A stretch of 64,000 nt of DNA from Marinomonas mediterranea MMB-1 (GTDB taxonomy: Bacteria; Pseudomonadota; Gammaproteobacteria; Pseudomonadales; Marinomonadaceae), in assembly GCF_000192865.1 (NCBI RefSeq), contig NC_015276.1:3410001-3474000 (forward strand), written 5' to 3'. The notes beneath the pieces were generated by a model that worked only from the letters and a program-made list of their open reading frames with translations, made no database searches and had not been told where the DNA came from. Below are positions 35,253 to 43,138 of the stretch, one piece after another; position 1 is the first letter of the stretch, and each line of letters opens with the position of its first letter. Position numbers and translations under genes: made by a program.

Positions 35253-35289
35253 AACGTTAGCTTGCTCTCACAAGGCGCTCGCTAACGTT
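35253..35289 (+). repeat. Inverted repeat after glgX
   Basis: AACGTTAGC and GCTAACGTT pair over nine bases across a 19-base loop, 80 bases after the glgX stop. No T-tract follows. It is perhaps an mRNA end or regulatory structure. Confidence 0.4.
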
Positions 35290-35346
35290 GCCAATCTTAA
35301 TAGATTTGGAGAATGCGACTTACCCAGTTAGCACGAGGACTTGAGA

Positions 35347-35997
35347 ATGAAAAAGACAACACATACCACAGAACCCTTCTATCTAGAGCTCGGTCAATTA
35401 ACCCGTCAATGCGTGAACCACCTATCCCCCTCATTTGACCGTTTACCGAATAATCCGTACGCCGATGGCAGCTATCGCATACGACGCTATTCTAGGTTTT
35501 GTTTTCTACAAGGGCACCTAGAGCATTTGCCCACGCACCCCTTTGTTCAAGATGAAAGCATCAACCACTTTCAGGGCAACGTAGTAAGACGATATGAGGA
35601 ACTTGAAGGCGTCGTGATCGAAGATCCCATGTTCCTTGAGATGTTTGAACACTTTAAACATATGTCGGGGGTCGAATACGGCACACATATCGAAGTCCAC
35701 CAGCTGCGTATCTTCGCAGATCATCAAAAAGCAGAAGTCGCCCCTGAAGGTATCCATCAAGACGGTTTTGATCGAATTGGCATCTATGTAATTCAACGGC
35801 ATAACATAGAAGGAGGCAGCATTAACGTCCATTTAAGTGAAAACAGCCCAGCTTTTATTAGCCACGCATTCGATCATGGTGAATTCGTTATCCTTAATGA
35901 TAAAAAATTCTTTCACAGTGCAAAAGCAATCGAACCGAGTGACGGCGATTTAGGCTATATGGACGTCTTTGTTTTAACTGCGAATTTATATCACTAA
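35347..35997 (+). CDS. 2OG-Fe(II) dioxygenase (PF10014, BsmA/IDO-like amino-acid hydroxylase)
   Basis: A 216-residue dioxygenase of the family that includes isoleucine dioxygenase and BsmA, which hydroxylate free L-amino acids using 2-oxoglutarate and oxygen. The metal triad is visible: HQDGFD (histidine and aspartate, about residue 138) and FFHSAKAI (second histidine). The N-terminal QGNVVRRYEELEG and IEVHQLRIFA are typical of the family. I use the ATG at 35347, with GAGGA seven bases upstream, rather than the TTG two codons earlier. It is monocistronic with its own terminator. The amino-acid substrate cannot be read. Confidence 0.85.
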   Translation: MKKTTHTTEPFYLELGQLTRQCVNHLSPSFDRLPNNPYADGSYRIRRYSRFCFLQGHLEHLPTHPFVQDESINHFQGNVVRRYEELEGVVIEDPMFLEMFEHFKHMSGVEYGTHIEVHQLRIFADHQKAEVAPEGIHQDGFDRIGIYVIQRHNIEGGSINVHLSENSPAFISHAFDHGEFVILNDKKFFHSAKAIEPSDGDLGYMDVFVLTANLYH

Positions 35998-36034
35998 CAC
36001 TCTCGTATCATTGAATTCGAGCGTCAAAACAACG

Positions 36035-36071
36035 AGGGCCATGAAACTTTTAGATTAATTTTCATGGCCCT
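36035..36071 (+). terminator. Terminator after 2OG-Fe dioxygenase gene
   Basis: AGGGCCATGAAA pairs with TTTCATGGCCCT over 12 bases across a 13-base loop, 37 bases after the stop. The downstream sequence is only moderately T-rich. Confidence 0.7.
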
Positions 36072-36204
36072 ATCCATCTGTTTTACATAGGTTTTTAATA
36101 ATTATTCAATTAAATCGATTTACCGACTAAAACATAAGCGACTAGGACGCAAGATAACTACATGCTATAAAGGGATAAGAGCAACGTTATTAAGGTGTTT
36201 GATT

Positions 36205-37488
36205 GTGGTAGATGTAGATATTCCAGCGTTTAAAGCGGTTGATTCACAGGATTCAGGTAAGAAGAAAGCACAAGTAGATAAAAACATCTCAAAAAAACGA
36301 GTCTTAATTATTGAAGACCTCGGAGAAATGAGGTTAATGCTTAAGTCCCTGATGACAAGTCTAGGCTACCAGAAGATAGACATTGAGCCTTCTGGGCAAT
36401 CTGCGATAAAACGTGTTCTGGACATTAAATACGATATTGTTCTATCAGACTTTAATTTAGGTGGTTCGATTGACGGCCAGCAAATTCTTGAAACAACTCG
36501 TAAGACCTACTCTCTAGATCATTCTACCATTTTCATTATGATCACAGCGGACACCGCCTATGAAGCGGTCGTTAGCGTATTAGAGTACCAACCAGATAGC
36601 TATCTCGTTAAACCCTTTCCGCCACAAGCCTTTATACGACGACTTGGAAAAGTTCGTCAGCAGAAAAAAGTCTTTGAGCCATTAAATAAAGCTCGAATGG
36701 ATCAAGATTATGAGAAAGTCATAGAACTGGCAAAAGAAATTAAAGCAACCCTTCCTCAGTATACTCATCTTTGCCAGAAATCAATCGGCGAGGCTTTGTT
36801 CGCGCTCCAACGTTACAAAGAAGCAAAAACCCACTATCTTGTCATCATCAAGGAACACAAGAACCTCGCATGGGCGCACTACGGCATTGCTCAGTGTGAG
36901 CTAAAATTAGGCGCCATTGTCGCCGCCATAAAAAGCTTAGAGCAAACCATTACTTTAAGTCGGCACTTTCTCTCTGCTTACGACACATTAGCCGATGCAC
37001 ATGAAAAGCTTGAAAATTACGAACAGGCTCAAATCGCGCTAAAATCAGTCCTCGAAGTATCTCCTCGATCGATCGAACGAAGCAAACGACTCGCAGAGCT
37101 CAGTACTAAAGTCAAAGACTGGCAGATGGCAGAGTTCGCTTACTCTCGCGCTATTCGTTTGTCACGAGACACGGAAGCAGAAACCTATGACCTTTATTAC
37201 GGGCACCTTCAATCTATAACTCAAATGATTGAAGAAGGTTCCGATGTAAAAAAGCTCAACGACAAATTTAAGCGCTCGCTTACACGCCTCAGAATTATAG
37301 GCAAACAAAACCCGACGGCCGTCTCGAACTCTTTTCGTATTGAAGTTCAACAATACGTAACCCGAAACCATGTGGGGGAAGCAGTAAAATCTTGGAAAAC
37401 ATGGCGCAGACTCATGGATGATGGCATGGCCGCACCGCTAACAGAGGCTCAAGAATATACACTTAAAAAGCGTTTAGGTTTGCAATAG
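36205..37488 (+). CDS. Response-regulator receiver fused to TPR repeats
   Basis: A roughly 427-residue protein with no DNA-binding domain. Residues about 30-150 are a CheY-like receiver: acidic pair IIEDLGE, phosphoacceptor aspartate in IVLSDFNLGG (residue 82), switch ITADT and lysine in YLVKPF. Residues about 175-330 hold tetratricopeptide repeats (ALFALQRYKEAKTHYLVIIK, AHYGIAQCELKLGAIVAAIK, and two more). The start is either TTG 36199 or GTG 36205; AAGG nine bases before the GTG favours it. Such proteins signal through protein contacts. No kinase gene is adjacent, so the partner is unknown. Confidence 0.8.
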   Translation: MVDVDIPAFKAVDSQDSGKKKAQVDKNISKKRVLIIEDLGEMRLMLKSLMTSLGYQKIDIEPSGQSAIKRVLDIKYDIVLSDFNLGGSIDGQQILETTRKTYSLDHSTIFIMITADTAYEAVVSVLEYQPDSYLVKPFPPQAFIRRLGKVRQQKKVFEPLNKARMDQDYEKVIELAKEIKATLPQYTHLCQKSIGEALFALQRYKEAKTHYLVIIKEHKNLAWAHYGIAQCELKLGAIVAAIKSLEQTITLSRHFLSAYDTLADAHEKLENYEQAQIALKSVLEVSPRSIERSKRLAELSTKVKDWQMAEFAYSRAIRLSRDTEAETYDLYYGHLQSITQMIEEGSDVKKLNDKFKRSLTRLRIIGKQNPTAVSNSFRIEVQQYVTRNHVGEAVKSWKTWRRLMDDGMAAPLTEAQEYTLKKRLGLQ

Positions 37489-37510
37489 CGACAATTTGCA
37501 ATAGCGACAA
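37479..37510 (+). repeat. Perfect 16-base tandem duplication at a stop codon
   Basis: TTTGCAATAGCGACAA occurs twice in a row. The first copy contains the last codons and the TAG stop of the REC-TPR gene; the second lies directly after it and repeats the stop. The perfect identity suggests a recent slippage event. Confidence 0.85.
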
Positions 37511-37658
37511 TAAGTGTAAATTAAACGTATTCCTTTCATGGTACACTCTTCTTATCAAAAGTGGGTACAGAGGGCTATTTACCTATTGAGCAGCCCCCAC
37601 TCATTCGACCGACTTGTCTCATACTATAAACCCACTTGTTACTTAGCAGTAAACCACT

Positions 37659-38660
37659 ATGCATTCAGAACATCCTTTTTCACAACTCATTCCTGACGTT
37701 ATTATCGACGCTGTTGAGTCTTCATCAGACCAATATACTAATTACCAAATATACCCACTAAACAGCTATGAAAATCGAGTGTACCAAGTCGGAATGGAAG
37801 ATGGCCCCGCCCTTATCGCTAAGTTTTATAGGCCAGATCGCTGGAGCAATAAGCAAATTCTAGAAGAGCACACAGCACTCTCACTACTAGAAAAAAAAGG
37901 CGTGCCTGTAGCCGCCCCCTTAGCATTCAACGGCCAAACCTTATTTGAGCATGCGAATTTTCGACTCAGCCTGACTAACAAAGTGATCGGTAATGCGCCC
38001 GAGGCAGAAGATTTAGATGACCTATTTCAAATAGGGGAACTGATTGGCGAAACCCACAGTGTACTAACCAAACTCCCTCTCATAGGGCGACAGTCTCCTT
38101 CGCTAATTGAAAGCATTGAATCTCAAATCAAGTGGTTACTCGCAAGCCCTAGTGACGTATCAAAAACACAAACAAGTACCCTACCTCATGCATTGCAGAA
38201 AGAGTTTATCACTCTATTCGATAGCCTCATGCAAATGAGTAAAGACGTGATGAGTCAATCAGGTTCGATACAGCGACAAACGATACATGGCGACTGCCAC
38301 GCATCTAACTTATTGAAATCCATTACAGGGATGGTGCTACTCGACTTCGATGATATTCAAACGGGGTACCCTTGTCAGGATATTTGGTTGCATCTTACCG
38401 CCAAAGAACACCACCAACAGCAATTGAGTGAATTAATTGAAGGGTATGAAAGCCACCACCCATTCGATAGACGTAGCCTTGCGCTTATTGACGCTTTCAA
38501 ACTAGAACGAACCGTAAGATACGCGGCTTGGTTAAGCCAACGCTGGAATGATCCAGCTTTCCCCAAAGCCTTTCCCTGGTTTGGTACTCAAGACTATTGG
38601 CTTGGGCTACGAAAAGAATTAATCGATCTAAAGGCTCAATGGCGAAATGATACAGAATAA
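37659..38660 (+). CDS. srkA: Stress response kinase SrkA (YihE/RdoA)
   Basis: A 333-residue cytoplasmic kinase of the choline-kinase-like fold. It shows the ATP-binding region NRVYQVGMEDGPALIAKFYR (the lysine is in IAKFY), the catalytic loop HGDCHASNLL and the metal-binding LLDFDD. The Cpx-regulated SrkA/YihE protein phosphorylates serine and threonine residues and counters programmed cell death under stress in E. coli. The length is equal to E. coli SrkA (328). In E. coli dsbA lies downstream, but here the neighbour is a convergent VOC gene, so that linkage is lost. Confidence 0.93.
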   Translation: MHSEHPFSQLIPDVIIDAVESSSDQYTNYQIYPLNSYENRVYQVGMEDGPALIAKFYRPDRWSNKQILEEHTALSLLEKKGVPVAAPLAFNGQTLFEHANFRLSLTNKVIGNAPEAEDLDDLFQIGELIGETHSVLTKLPLIGRQSPSLIESIESQIKWLLASPSDVSKTQTSTLPHALQKEFITLFDSLMQMSKDVMSQSGSIQRQTIHGDCHASNLLKSITGMVLLDFDDIQTGYPCQDIWLHLTAKEHHQQQLSELIEGYESHHPFDRRSLALIDAFKLERTVRYAAWLSQRWNDPAFPKAFPWFGTQDYWLGLRKELIDLKAQWRNDTE

Positions 38661-38731
38661 CTCAACGGGCGCTAATTTTAATAGCCTTAATCTCAACAAA
38701 TAAGCACTCTCAACAACAATACTATCGATAA

Positions 38732-39109
38732 TTAAATACTCTCAGAGCGCACGCTGACTTCAATTAAATTATTGTCAGGATCATTAAAATAAACGGATAT
38801 AATCGTACTCGTTGCGCCTGTTTTCTCAACAGGTCCCTCGAGAATGCTTACCTGTTTGGCCTGTAAATGTGCCGTAATCTCTTCTACTTTCCAATCGGAA
38901 ATAAGACATAAATCTCCGCTGCCTTCCAACGCGTGATTTCTAAGTTCTTGTCCAGCCGTATGGAAGTTTATTTTTTGATTTCCAAATTTTACAGCACGCC
39001 GCCCATTACTGAAGGTTACCGCTTCCATCCCTAGCACGTCCTCATAGAACCGAACCGATTGCTCAACATCAGCAACCGTTAGAACTATATGATCAATATG
39101 ACTAATCAC
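38732..39109 (-). CDS. VOC/glyoxalase family protein
   Basis: A roughly 125-residue vicinal-oxygen-chelate protein with two beta-alpha-beta-beta-beta units. The first starts ISHIDHIVLTVADVEQSVRF, with a metal-ligand histidine; the second ends SVYFNDPDNNLIEVSVR, with the metal-ligand glutamate. I choose a GTG start at 39109 because AAAGGAG lies nine bases upstream. The frame stays open 12 codons further with no ribosome site. Family members include glyoxalase I, fosfomycin thiol transferases and ring-cleavage dioxygenases; the YaeR/virulence-protein-like branch fits best. No substrate is assigned. Confidence 0.85.
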   Translation of the reverse strand: MISHIDHIVLTVADVEQSVRFYEDVLGMEAVTFSNGRRAVKFGNQKINFHTAGQELRNHALEGSGDLCLISDWKVEEITAHLQAKQVSILEGPVEKTGATSTIISVYFNDPDNNLIEVSVRSESI

Positions 39110-39228
39110 GCTCCCACTCTCCTTTATTTTGCTTACGGGAAACAAAGAATGAGTCTTCTAAACTTCCCTAATTATGCTACGAAGAGAGGCGGACAAAAAC
39201 AAGCCCTTTTTTGTTTCTGGGATGTACG

Positions 39229-39510
39229 TCACCGTTTCAATAAAACGTCTAAAGAGATAAGGCCTGCTGCCAATCTCTCTTTGTCTGACTTACATAATTT
39301 TTTGACACGATACTCTAGTTTTGATGCCTCACTTTTTGACCCGACTTGCTCATGCCAAACCAAAGAAAGGGGCCCTTTTCCACGCAAATAGCGAGCCCCT
39401 TTTGAACCACCAGAACAATGTTCAAGAAAACGACGCTCTACATCCGTCGTAATCCCAGTATAAAGCGTATTCATGCAGGTTCTGACCAAATACAGAGACC
39501 AATCGTTCAA
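39229..39510 (-). CDS. GIY-YIG nuclease-domain protein (YhbQ-like)
   Basis: A 93-residue protein consisting of one GIY-YIG domain: WSLYLVRTCMNTLYTGITTD corresponds to the GIY...YIG motif, and the catalytic arginine (VERRFLEH) and glutamate (ASKLEYRVKKL) follow. UvrC-like single-domain members such as YhbQ cleave DNA in vitro. The start is TTG, one base after the lysE-like stop codon, so translation is coupled. It is last in a three-gene leftward operon. It is complete; the role is unknown. Confidence 0.88.
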   Translation of the reverse strand: MNDWSLYLVRTCMNTLYTGITTDVERRFLEHCSGGSKGARYLRGKGPLSLVWHEQVGSKSEASKLEYRVKKLCKSDKERLAAGLISLDVLLKR

Positions 39511-39511
39511 C

Positions 39512-40120
39512 TTAGTTTCCTAGAATCAAAATTAACGTTGCGGCGGTCAATCCACCCATAACCAAATTAAATATACGCCTACGTGAAGGTGTGTCGAGCC
39601 AAATACGTATTTTCGCTCCTGCTCCTGCCCAAATCGAAATAGCGGGGAACCCAAGTAACGCAAAGGCCAACATTATCATTACTCCAGATTGAGCGTAAAG
39701 CTCACCCTGCATCGAAAATGTACTCACACTCCCAAGAGCCATCATCCAAGCTTTGGGGTTCACGAATTGAAACAACGCCGCTTCCCACCAACGCAAAGGC
39801 CCTCTTGAAGAGTGATCCGCCTCGTTTAACTCAACAACGGGTGACGTTGCAATTTTATACGCTAACCAGAGTAGATAAGCACAGCCAATGACATTCAAAA
39901 TCGAATACAACACCGGATACAAGGTGAACAGAGCCCCGAGTCCGAGTAAAGTACAAAGTAATAACATCGCCACCCCCGTCACAATACCAAGAATGTGTGG
40001 TAATGTTCTGATGAAACCATATTGCGCCCCAGAGGCCAGCAACATGACATTGTTTGGCCCTGGGGTAACAGAAGTAATAAAAGCAAAGACAGCAACGGCA
40101 AAAACTAAGGACACGTCCAC
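39512..40120 (-). CDS. LysE/RhtB-family amino-acid exporter
   Basis: A 202-residue inner-membrane exporter with about six helices. SVTPGPNNVMLLASGAQYGF is the classical LysE/RhtB N-terminal motif, and LLWLAYKIATSP and FQFVNPKAWMMALG match the second half. It begins with GTG behind the strong ribosome site AAGGAGG. The divergent gene encodes a MocR regulator, a common pairing in which the regulator controls amino-acid efflux. The exported amino acid is unknown. A DUF1127-like small gene lies 12 bases upstream on the same strand. Confidence 0.9.
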   Translation of the reverse strand: MDVSLVFAVAVFAFITSVTPGPNNVMLLASGAQYGFIRTLPHILGIVTGVAMLLLCTLLGLGALFTLYPVLYSILNVIGCAYLLWLAYKIATSPVVELNEADHSSRGPLRWWEAALFQFVNPKAWMMALGSVSTFSMQGELYAQSGVMIMLAFALLGFPAISIWAGAGAKIRIWLDTPSRRRIFNLVMGGLTAATLILILGN

Positions 40121-40131
40121 AGCTTACCTCC

Positions 40132-40344
40132 TTAATAGCGTTTACGGTTGTGGAAAAATGGCACGTCAAATACCAGCTCTTTTATCAAAACAATGCAATT
40201 TGCTTTCGCTATTTCTTCATTTAAGGCGTTGGCATGAAGTCCAACATCTTTTTGTTGCAATACGCTAATATTATTAAGCTGCTTACGTGTTTGATACTTT
40301 AGGAAGCAGTCCTGAACGTGGTTAAACAATGCGATAATAAGCAT
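40132..40344 (-). CDS. DUF1127-like small protein
   Basis: A 70-residue protein starting at ATG 40344 with AGAGGGGG six bases upstream. TRKQLNNISVLQQKDVGLHA resembles the R-x2-L-x2-L-x4-L-x-D-I-G-L core of DUF1127, a family of tiny arginine-rich proteins, some of which bind RNA and affect metabolism in alphaproteobacteria. It has an extended C-terminus (ELVFDVPFFHNRKRY) that is not typical. It is the first gene of the operon with the LysE-like exporter and the GIY-YIG gene. The assignment is by motif only. Confidence 0.6.
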   Translation of the reverse strand: MLIIALFNHVQDCFLKYQTRKQLNNISVLQQKDVGLHANALNEEIAKANCIVLIKELVFDVPFFHNRKRY

Positions 40345-40453
40345 AATAGCCCCCTCTACGTTTACGAATGATTAAGGAAAGTTTCTTCGCACCTCCCTTA
40401 AGGAACTCGTTCAGTTTAAGGCTGTAAGCAAATATTCGTTAGACTCAGAGAAG

Positions 40454-40560
40454 CATACATCTCGACATACAGTTCACTTAAATTCAATCTGTATGGTTAT
40501 TTTTCCCTTTTTCTGTATGCTTATTACAAAGTAAATTTAGGTGTATATTTAATTGTATGG
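40454..40560. promoter_or_regulatory. Cluster of TGTATG motifs in the mocR/lysE divergent region
   Basis: TCTGTATGGTTAT (40488) and TCTGTATGCTTAT (40512) are direct repeats 24 bases apart. TTGTATGG recurs at 40553, and inverted CATACA copies lie at 40454 and 40466. Direct repeats between a MocR gene and its divergent target are the usual operator form for that family. The 40553 copy is only 25 bases before the mocR start, which suggests autoregulation. Confidence 0.6.
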
Positions 40561-40585
40561 TCGAAACTAATACACGGAGCGAGAT

Positions 40586-42028
40586 ATGACACTGTACTCA
40601 CAACTTGCTGACAGATTGAGAGAGCACATAAAACTTGGGTTCTTTAAAAGTGGCGACAAATTACCTTCCGTCCGCCAATTGGCAAATGAACACGGTGTTA
40701 GTATCTCAACCGTTCAAGAAGCTTACCGTACTTTAGAAATGGAACAGCTTGTTGAAGCTCGACCTAAATCGGGCTATTTCGTTCCTGAAACAAGTCATGT
40801 CATCAGCATGCCTAAATTATCGCGACCACCTCAAAGACCACTGGATGTTTCTTTATGGGAAGATGTTTTAAACATGCTTTTAAGTCGTGAAAAAGAAGCA
40901 TTTTGTCAACTACAACATGCCATGCCTGATATGCAGTCAAAAACATTAAAACCGCTACTTAAATCGCTGTATGAACTCAATAAAAATAGACCTCATGAAG
41001 GTATGGTCTATGGAGATGTTCGCGGGGATTACAGTCTAAGAGAGCAACTTACAAGGCTAACCGCCGCATCAGGCTGTATTTTACACCCAAATGACATTGT
41101 CATTACCTCTGGATGCCAGGAAGCACTGTCAGTGTGTTTAAAGGCCGTCACAAAGGGAGGGGATATCATCGCGGTCGAATCGCCCGGCTTTTATGGTGCT
41201 ATGCAGGCCATAAAAGCCGCTGACCTAAAAGCACTTGAGATACCTACTGACCCAAGCAACGGTATGAGTATAGAGGCATTACAACTCGCTTTAGACCAAT
41301 GGCCAATAAAAGCGATTTTGGTAACACCGACTGTAAATAATCCACTTGGCTACGTGATGCCTGAAGAAAAGAAAAAGGCCTTATACCAACTTGCCCAAGA
41401 ATATGACATTGCCATTATTGAAGACGATATTTACGGCGATATGGTTTACGAATTCCCTCGTCCAAAATCAATCAAAGCCTATGACGAAGATGGCCGCGTC
41501 TTGTTGTGCAGCTCTTTCTCAAAAACGCTTGCTCCTGGATTCAGGGTTGGTTGGATTGCGCCAGGTCGGTACCGAAATAACGTTACGCATATCAAATATG
41601 TTAGCAGCTCTATGTGCCCTACTCTGCCTCAAATCGCCATTGCTAACTTTATAAGGCAAGGCGGGTATGACAAACACATCAGAGTAATGAGGAAACACTA
41701 CAAAGAAGCCCGAGATAAGATGCTAAATGGCATTAAAACGTATTTTCCAAGTGACACACTGGTAAGCTATCCAGAAGGGGGGTTCGTCTTATGGGTCGAA
41801 CTGCCAGAACGATACGATGCGGTAAAGCTTTCAGAAAAAGCACAAGAACACGGAGTACATGTGGCGCCAGGCCAGCTCTTTTCTGCGACCGGAAAATATC
41901 GCAATTGCTTACGATTAAACTACTGCGATAGAACACCAGAAATTCGGCTGGAAGCCCTAAAAATACTGGGCAACATACTGCTAAATATGAACACACTCGA
42001 GACAAAACAACAAAAAAAACGCGCTTAA
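40586..42028 (+). CDS. MocR-family regulator (GntR helix-turn-helix fused to aminotransferase fold)
   Basis: A 480-residue transcription factor. Residues 1-70 are a GntR winged helix (LREHIKLGFFKSGDKLPSVR, HGVSISTVQEAYRTLE). Residues about 110-470 are a fold-type I aminotransferase domain with the PLP lysine in SSFSKTLAPGFRVGW and the aspartate in IEDDIYGDM. MocR proteins sense vitamin B6 compounds or amino acids and often control a divergent transporter, here the LysE-like operon. TGTATG repeats in the shared promoter are candidate sites. The C-terminus ends in a lysine-rich KKRA tail. Confidence 0.92.
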   Translation: MTLYSQLADRLREHIKLGFFKSGDKLPSVRQLANEHGVSISTVQEAYRTLEMEQLVEARPKSGYFVPETSHVISMPKLSRPPQRPLDVSLWEDVLNMLLSREKEAFCQLQHAMPDMQSKTLKPLLKSLYELNKNRPHEGMVYGDVRGDYSLREQLTRLTAASGCILHPNDIVITSGCQEALSVCLKAVTKGGDIIAVESPGFYGAMQAIKAADLKALEIPTDPSNGMSIEALQLALDQWPIKAILVTPTVNNPLGYVMPEEKKKALYQLAQEYDIAIIEDDIYGDMVYEFPRPKSIKAYDEDGRVLLCSSFSKTLAPGFRVGWIAPGRYRNNVTHIKYVSSSMCPTLPQIAIANFIRQGGYDKHIRVMRKHYKEARDKMLNGIKTYFPSDTLVSYPEGGFVLWVELPERYDAVKLSEKAQEHGVHVAPGQLFSATGKYRNCLRLNYCDRTPEIRLEALKILGNILLNMNTLETKQQKKRA

Positions 42029-42224
42029 AACAATCAGAGGCATTAGATATCTTAACGACTTCTTTTTATCAAAAGCACTTTGCCAGATTCGAATCTCCAT
42101 GCTATATGTAACTTTATGTTAAAACGTGACTAAAATGTAACTGATCAACTTTTGTTCTTTTCTGAACCGAACTATACTTAATCTAAAGTAACCTAGTCTT
42201 CGCAAATGCGAGGAGGATAAATAC

Positions 42225-43037
42225 ATGAGTATCGGTGGAATTTCAGGCTCAAGCTATGCGAGCTCAAGTGCAACACAATCCTTAGCAAGCTCGTCGCAAA
42301 GCCTAGCAAGTGGCCTACGTATTAACAGCGCATCTGATGATGCAGCGGGCCTTGCGATTGCGAATCGCCTTACAAGTCAGATTGACGGAAACGGTCAAGC
42401 GGTTGCAAACAGTGTTTCAGGTATTTCTGCAACGCAAATAGCACAAAGCGGACTCGAATCGGTGACAAATGATCTTACGTCTCTAAGAGAGTTAGCGGTA
42501 CAAGCTGGCAATGGTATTTATTCCGATTCTGATCGTCAGGCGCTTCAGCAACAAGCAGATGAACTGATTGCTAACATACAAGACACAATCGATCAGACTT
42601 CATTTGCAGGAACAGATTTACTGTCCGAAGACGGATCGATTGACTTTCAAGTTGGAGCCGATGCTGATTCAACGTTGGGCGTCACTACCAATGACCTTGC
42701 TAATACACTGACTGGAACGGGATTATTTTCGTTAGATATTACAGATCAAAGCTCATTAGATACAGCTTTGACAGCAATTGACGACAGTATTGATAGCGTT
42801 TCAAGTTTGCAAGCTGACTACGGCGCAACAGAAAATGCATTTACCAGTCGAGTTGATTCTCTGCTAGCAGCGCAAGAAAATGAGTCTGCTGCTCGCTCTC
42901 GTATTCAAGACACTGACTATGCCGCTGCTGTAAGTGAACAAATTGCCGCAAGCATCAGAGAACAGTCCTCCGTTTCTGTACAAGCGCAGGCAAATGCAGA
43001 CGCAGGACGAAGCTTAAGCTTATTATTAGGCTCTTAG
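42225..43037 (+). CDS. Flagellin-family protein (orphan)
   Basis: A 270-residue flagellin-like protein. The N-terminal rod segment has SLASGLRINSASDDAAGLAI (matching LSSGxRINSAxDDAAGLAI) and SLRELAVQAGNGIYSDSDRQ. The C-terminal helix ends ANADAGRSLSLLLGS. The extreme N-terminus (MSIGGISGSSYASSSATQ) lacks the usual INTN...L start, and the variable domain is short, with FQVGADADSTLG in the middle. The ribosome site is GAGGAG. It stands alone, with no other flagellar gene in the window, between a MocR gene and an outer-membrane protein. It could be a minor filament subunit. No clear sigma-28 promoter is visible. Confidence 0.85.
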   Translation: MSIGGISGSSYASSSATQSLASSSQSLASGLRINSASDDAAGLAIANRLTSQIDGNGQAVANSVSGISATQIAQSGLESVTNDLTSLRELAVQAGNGIYSDSDRQALQQQADELIANIQDTIDQTSFAGTDLLSEDGSIDFQVGADADSTLGVTTNDLANTLTGTGLFSLDITDQSSLDTALTAIDDSIDSVSSLQADYGATENAFTSRVDSLLAAQENESAARSRIQDTDYAAAVSEQIAASIREQSSVSVQAQANADAGRSLSLLLGS

Positions 43038-43063
43038 CAAAAATTGTTCCTAAGAAACAGCTC

Positions 43064-43099
43064 AAAACCAGTAGTGTTAGCCTGCACTACTGGTTTTTT
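43064..43099 (+). terminator. Rho-independent terminator after flagellin gene
   Basis: AAAACCAGTAGTG and CACTACTGGTTTT form a perfect 13-pair stem with an eight-base loop and run into further T residues, 26 bases after the stop codon. Confidence 0.92.
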
Positions 43100-43138
43100 A
43101 TGTCTAAATATAAAGCACTCTTTTTCTAAAATTGATAT

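Noticed and set aside
39888..40268. 126-residue plus-strand ORF
   Set aside because: It lies antisense to the LysE-like and DUF1127-like genes and has no domain.
42100..42224. Sigma-28 promoter for the orphan flagellin
   Set aside because: No TAAA-N15-GCCGATAA-like sequence is visible; only a weak sigma-70-type pair near 42150-42180.
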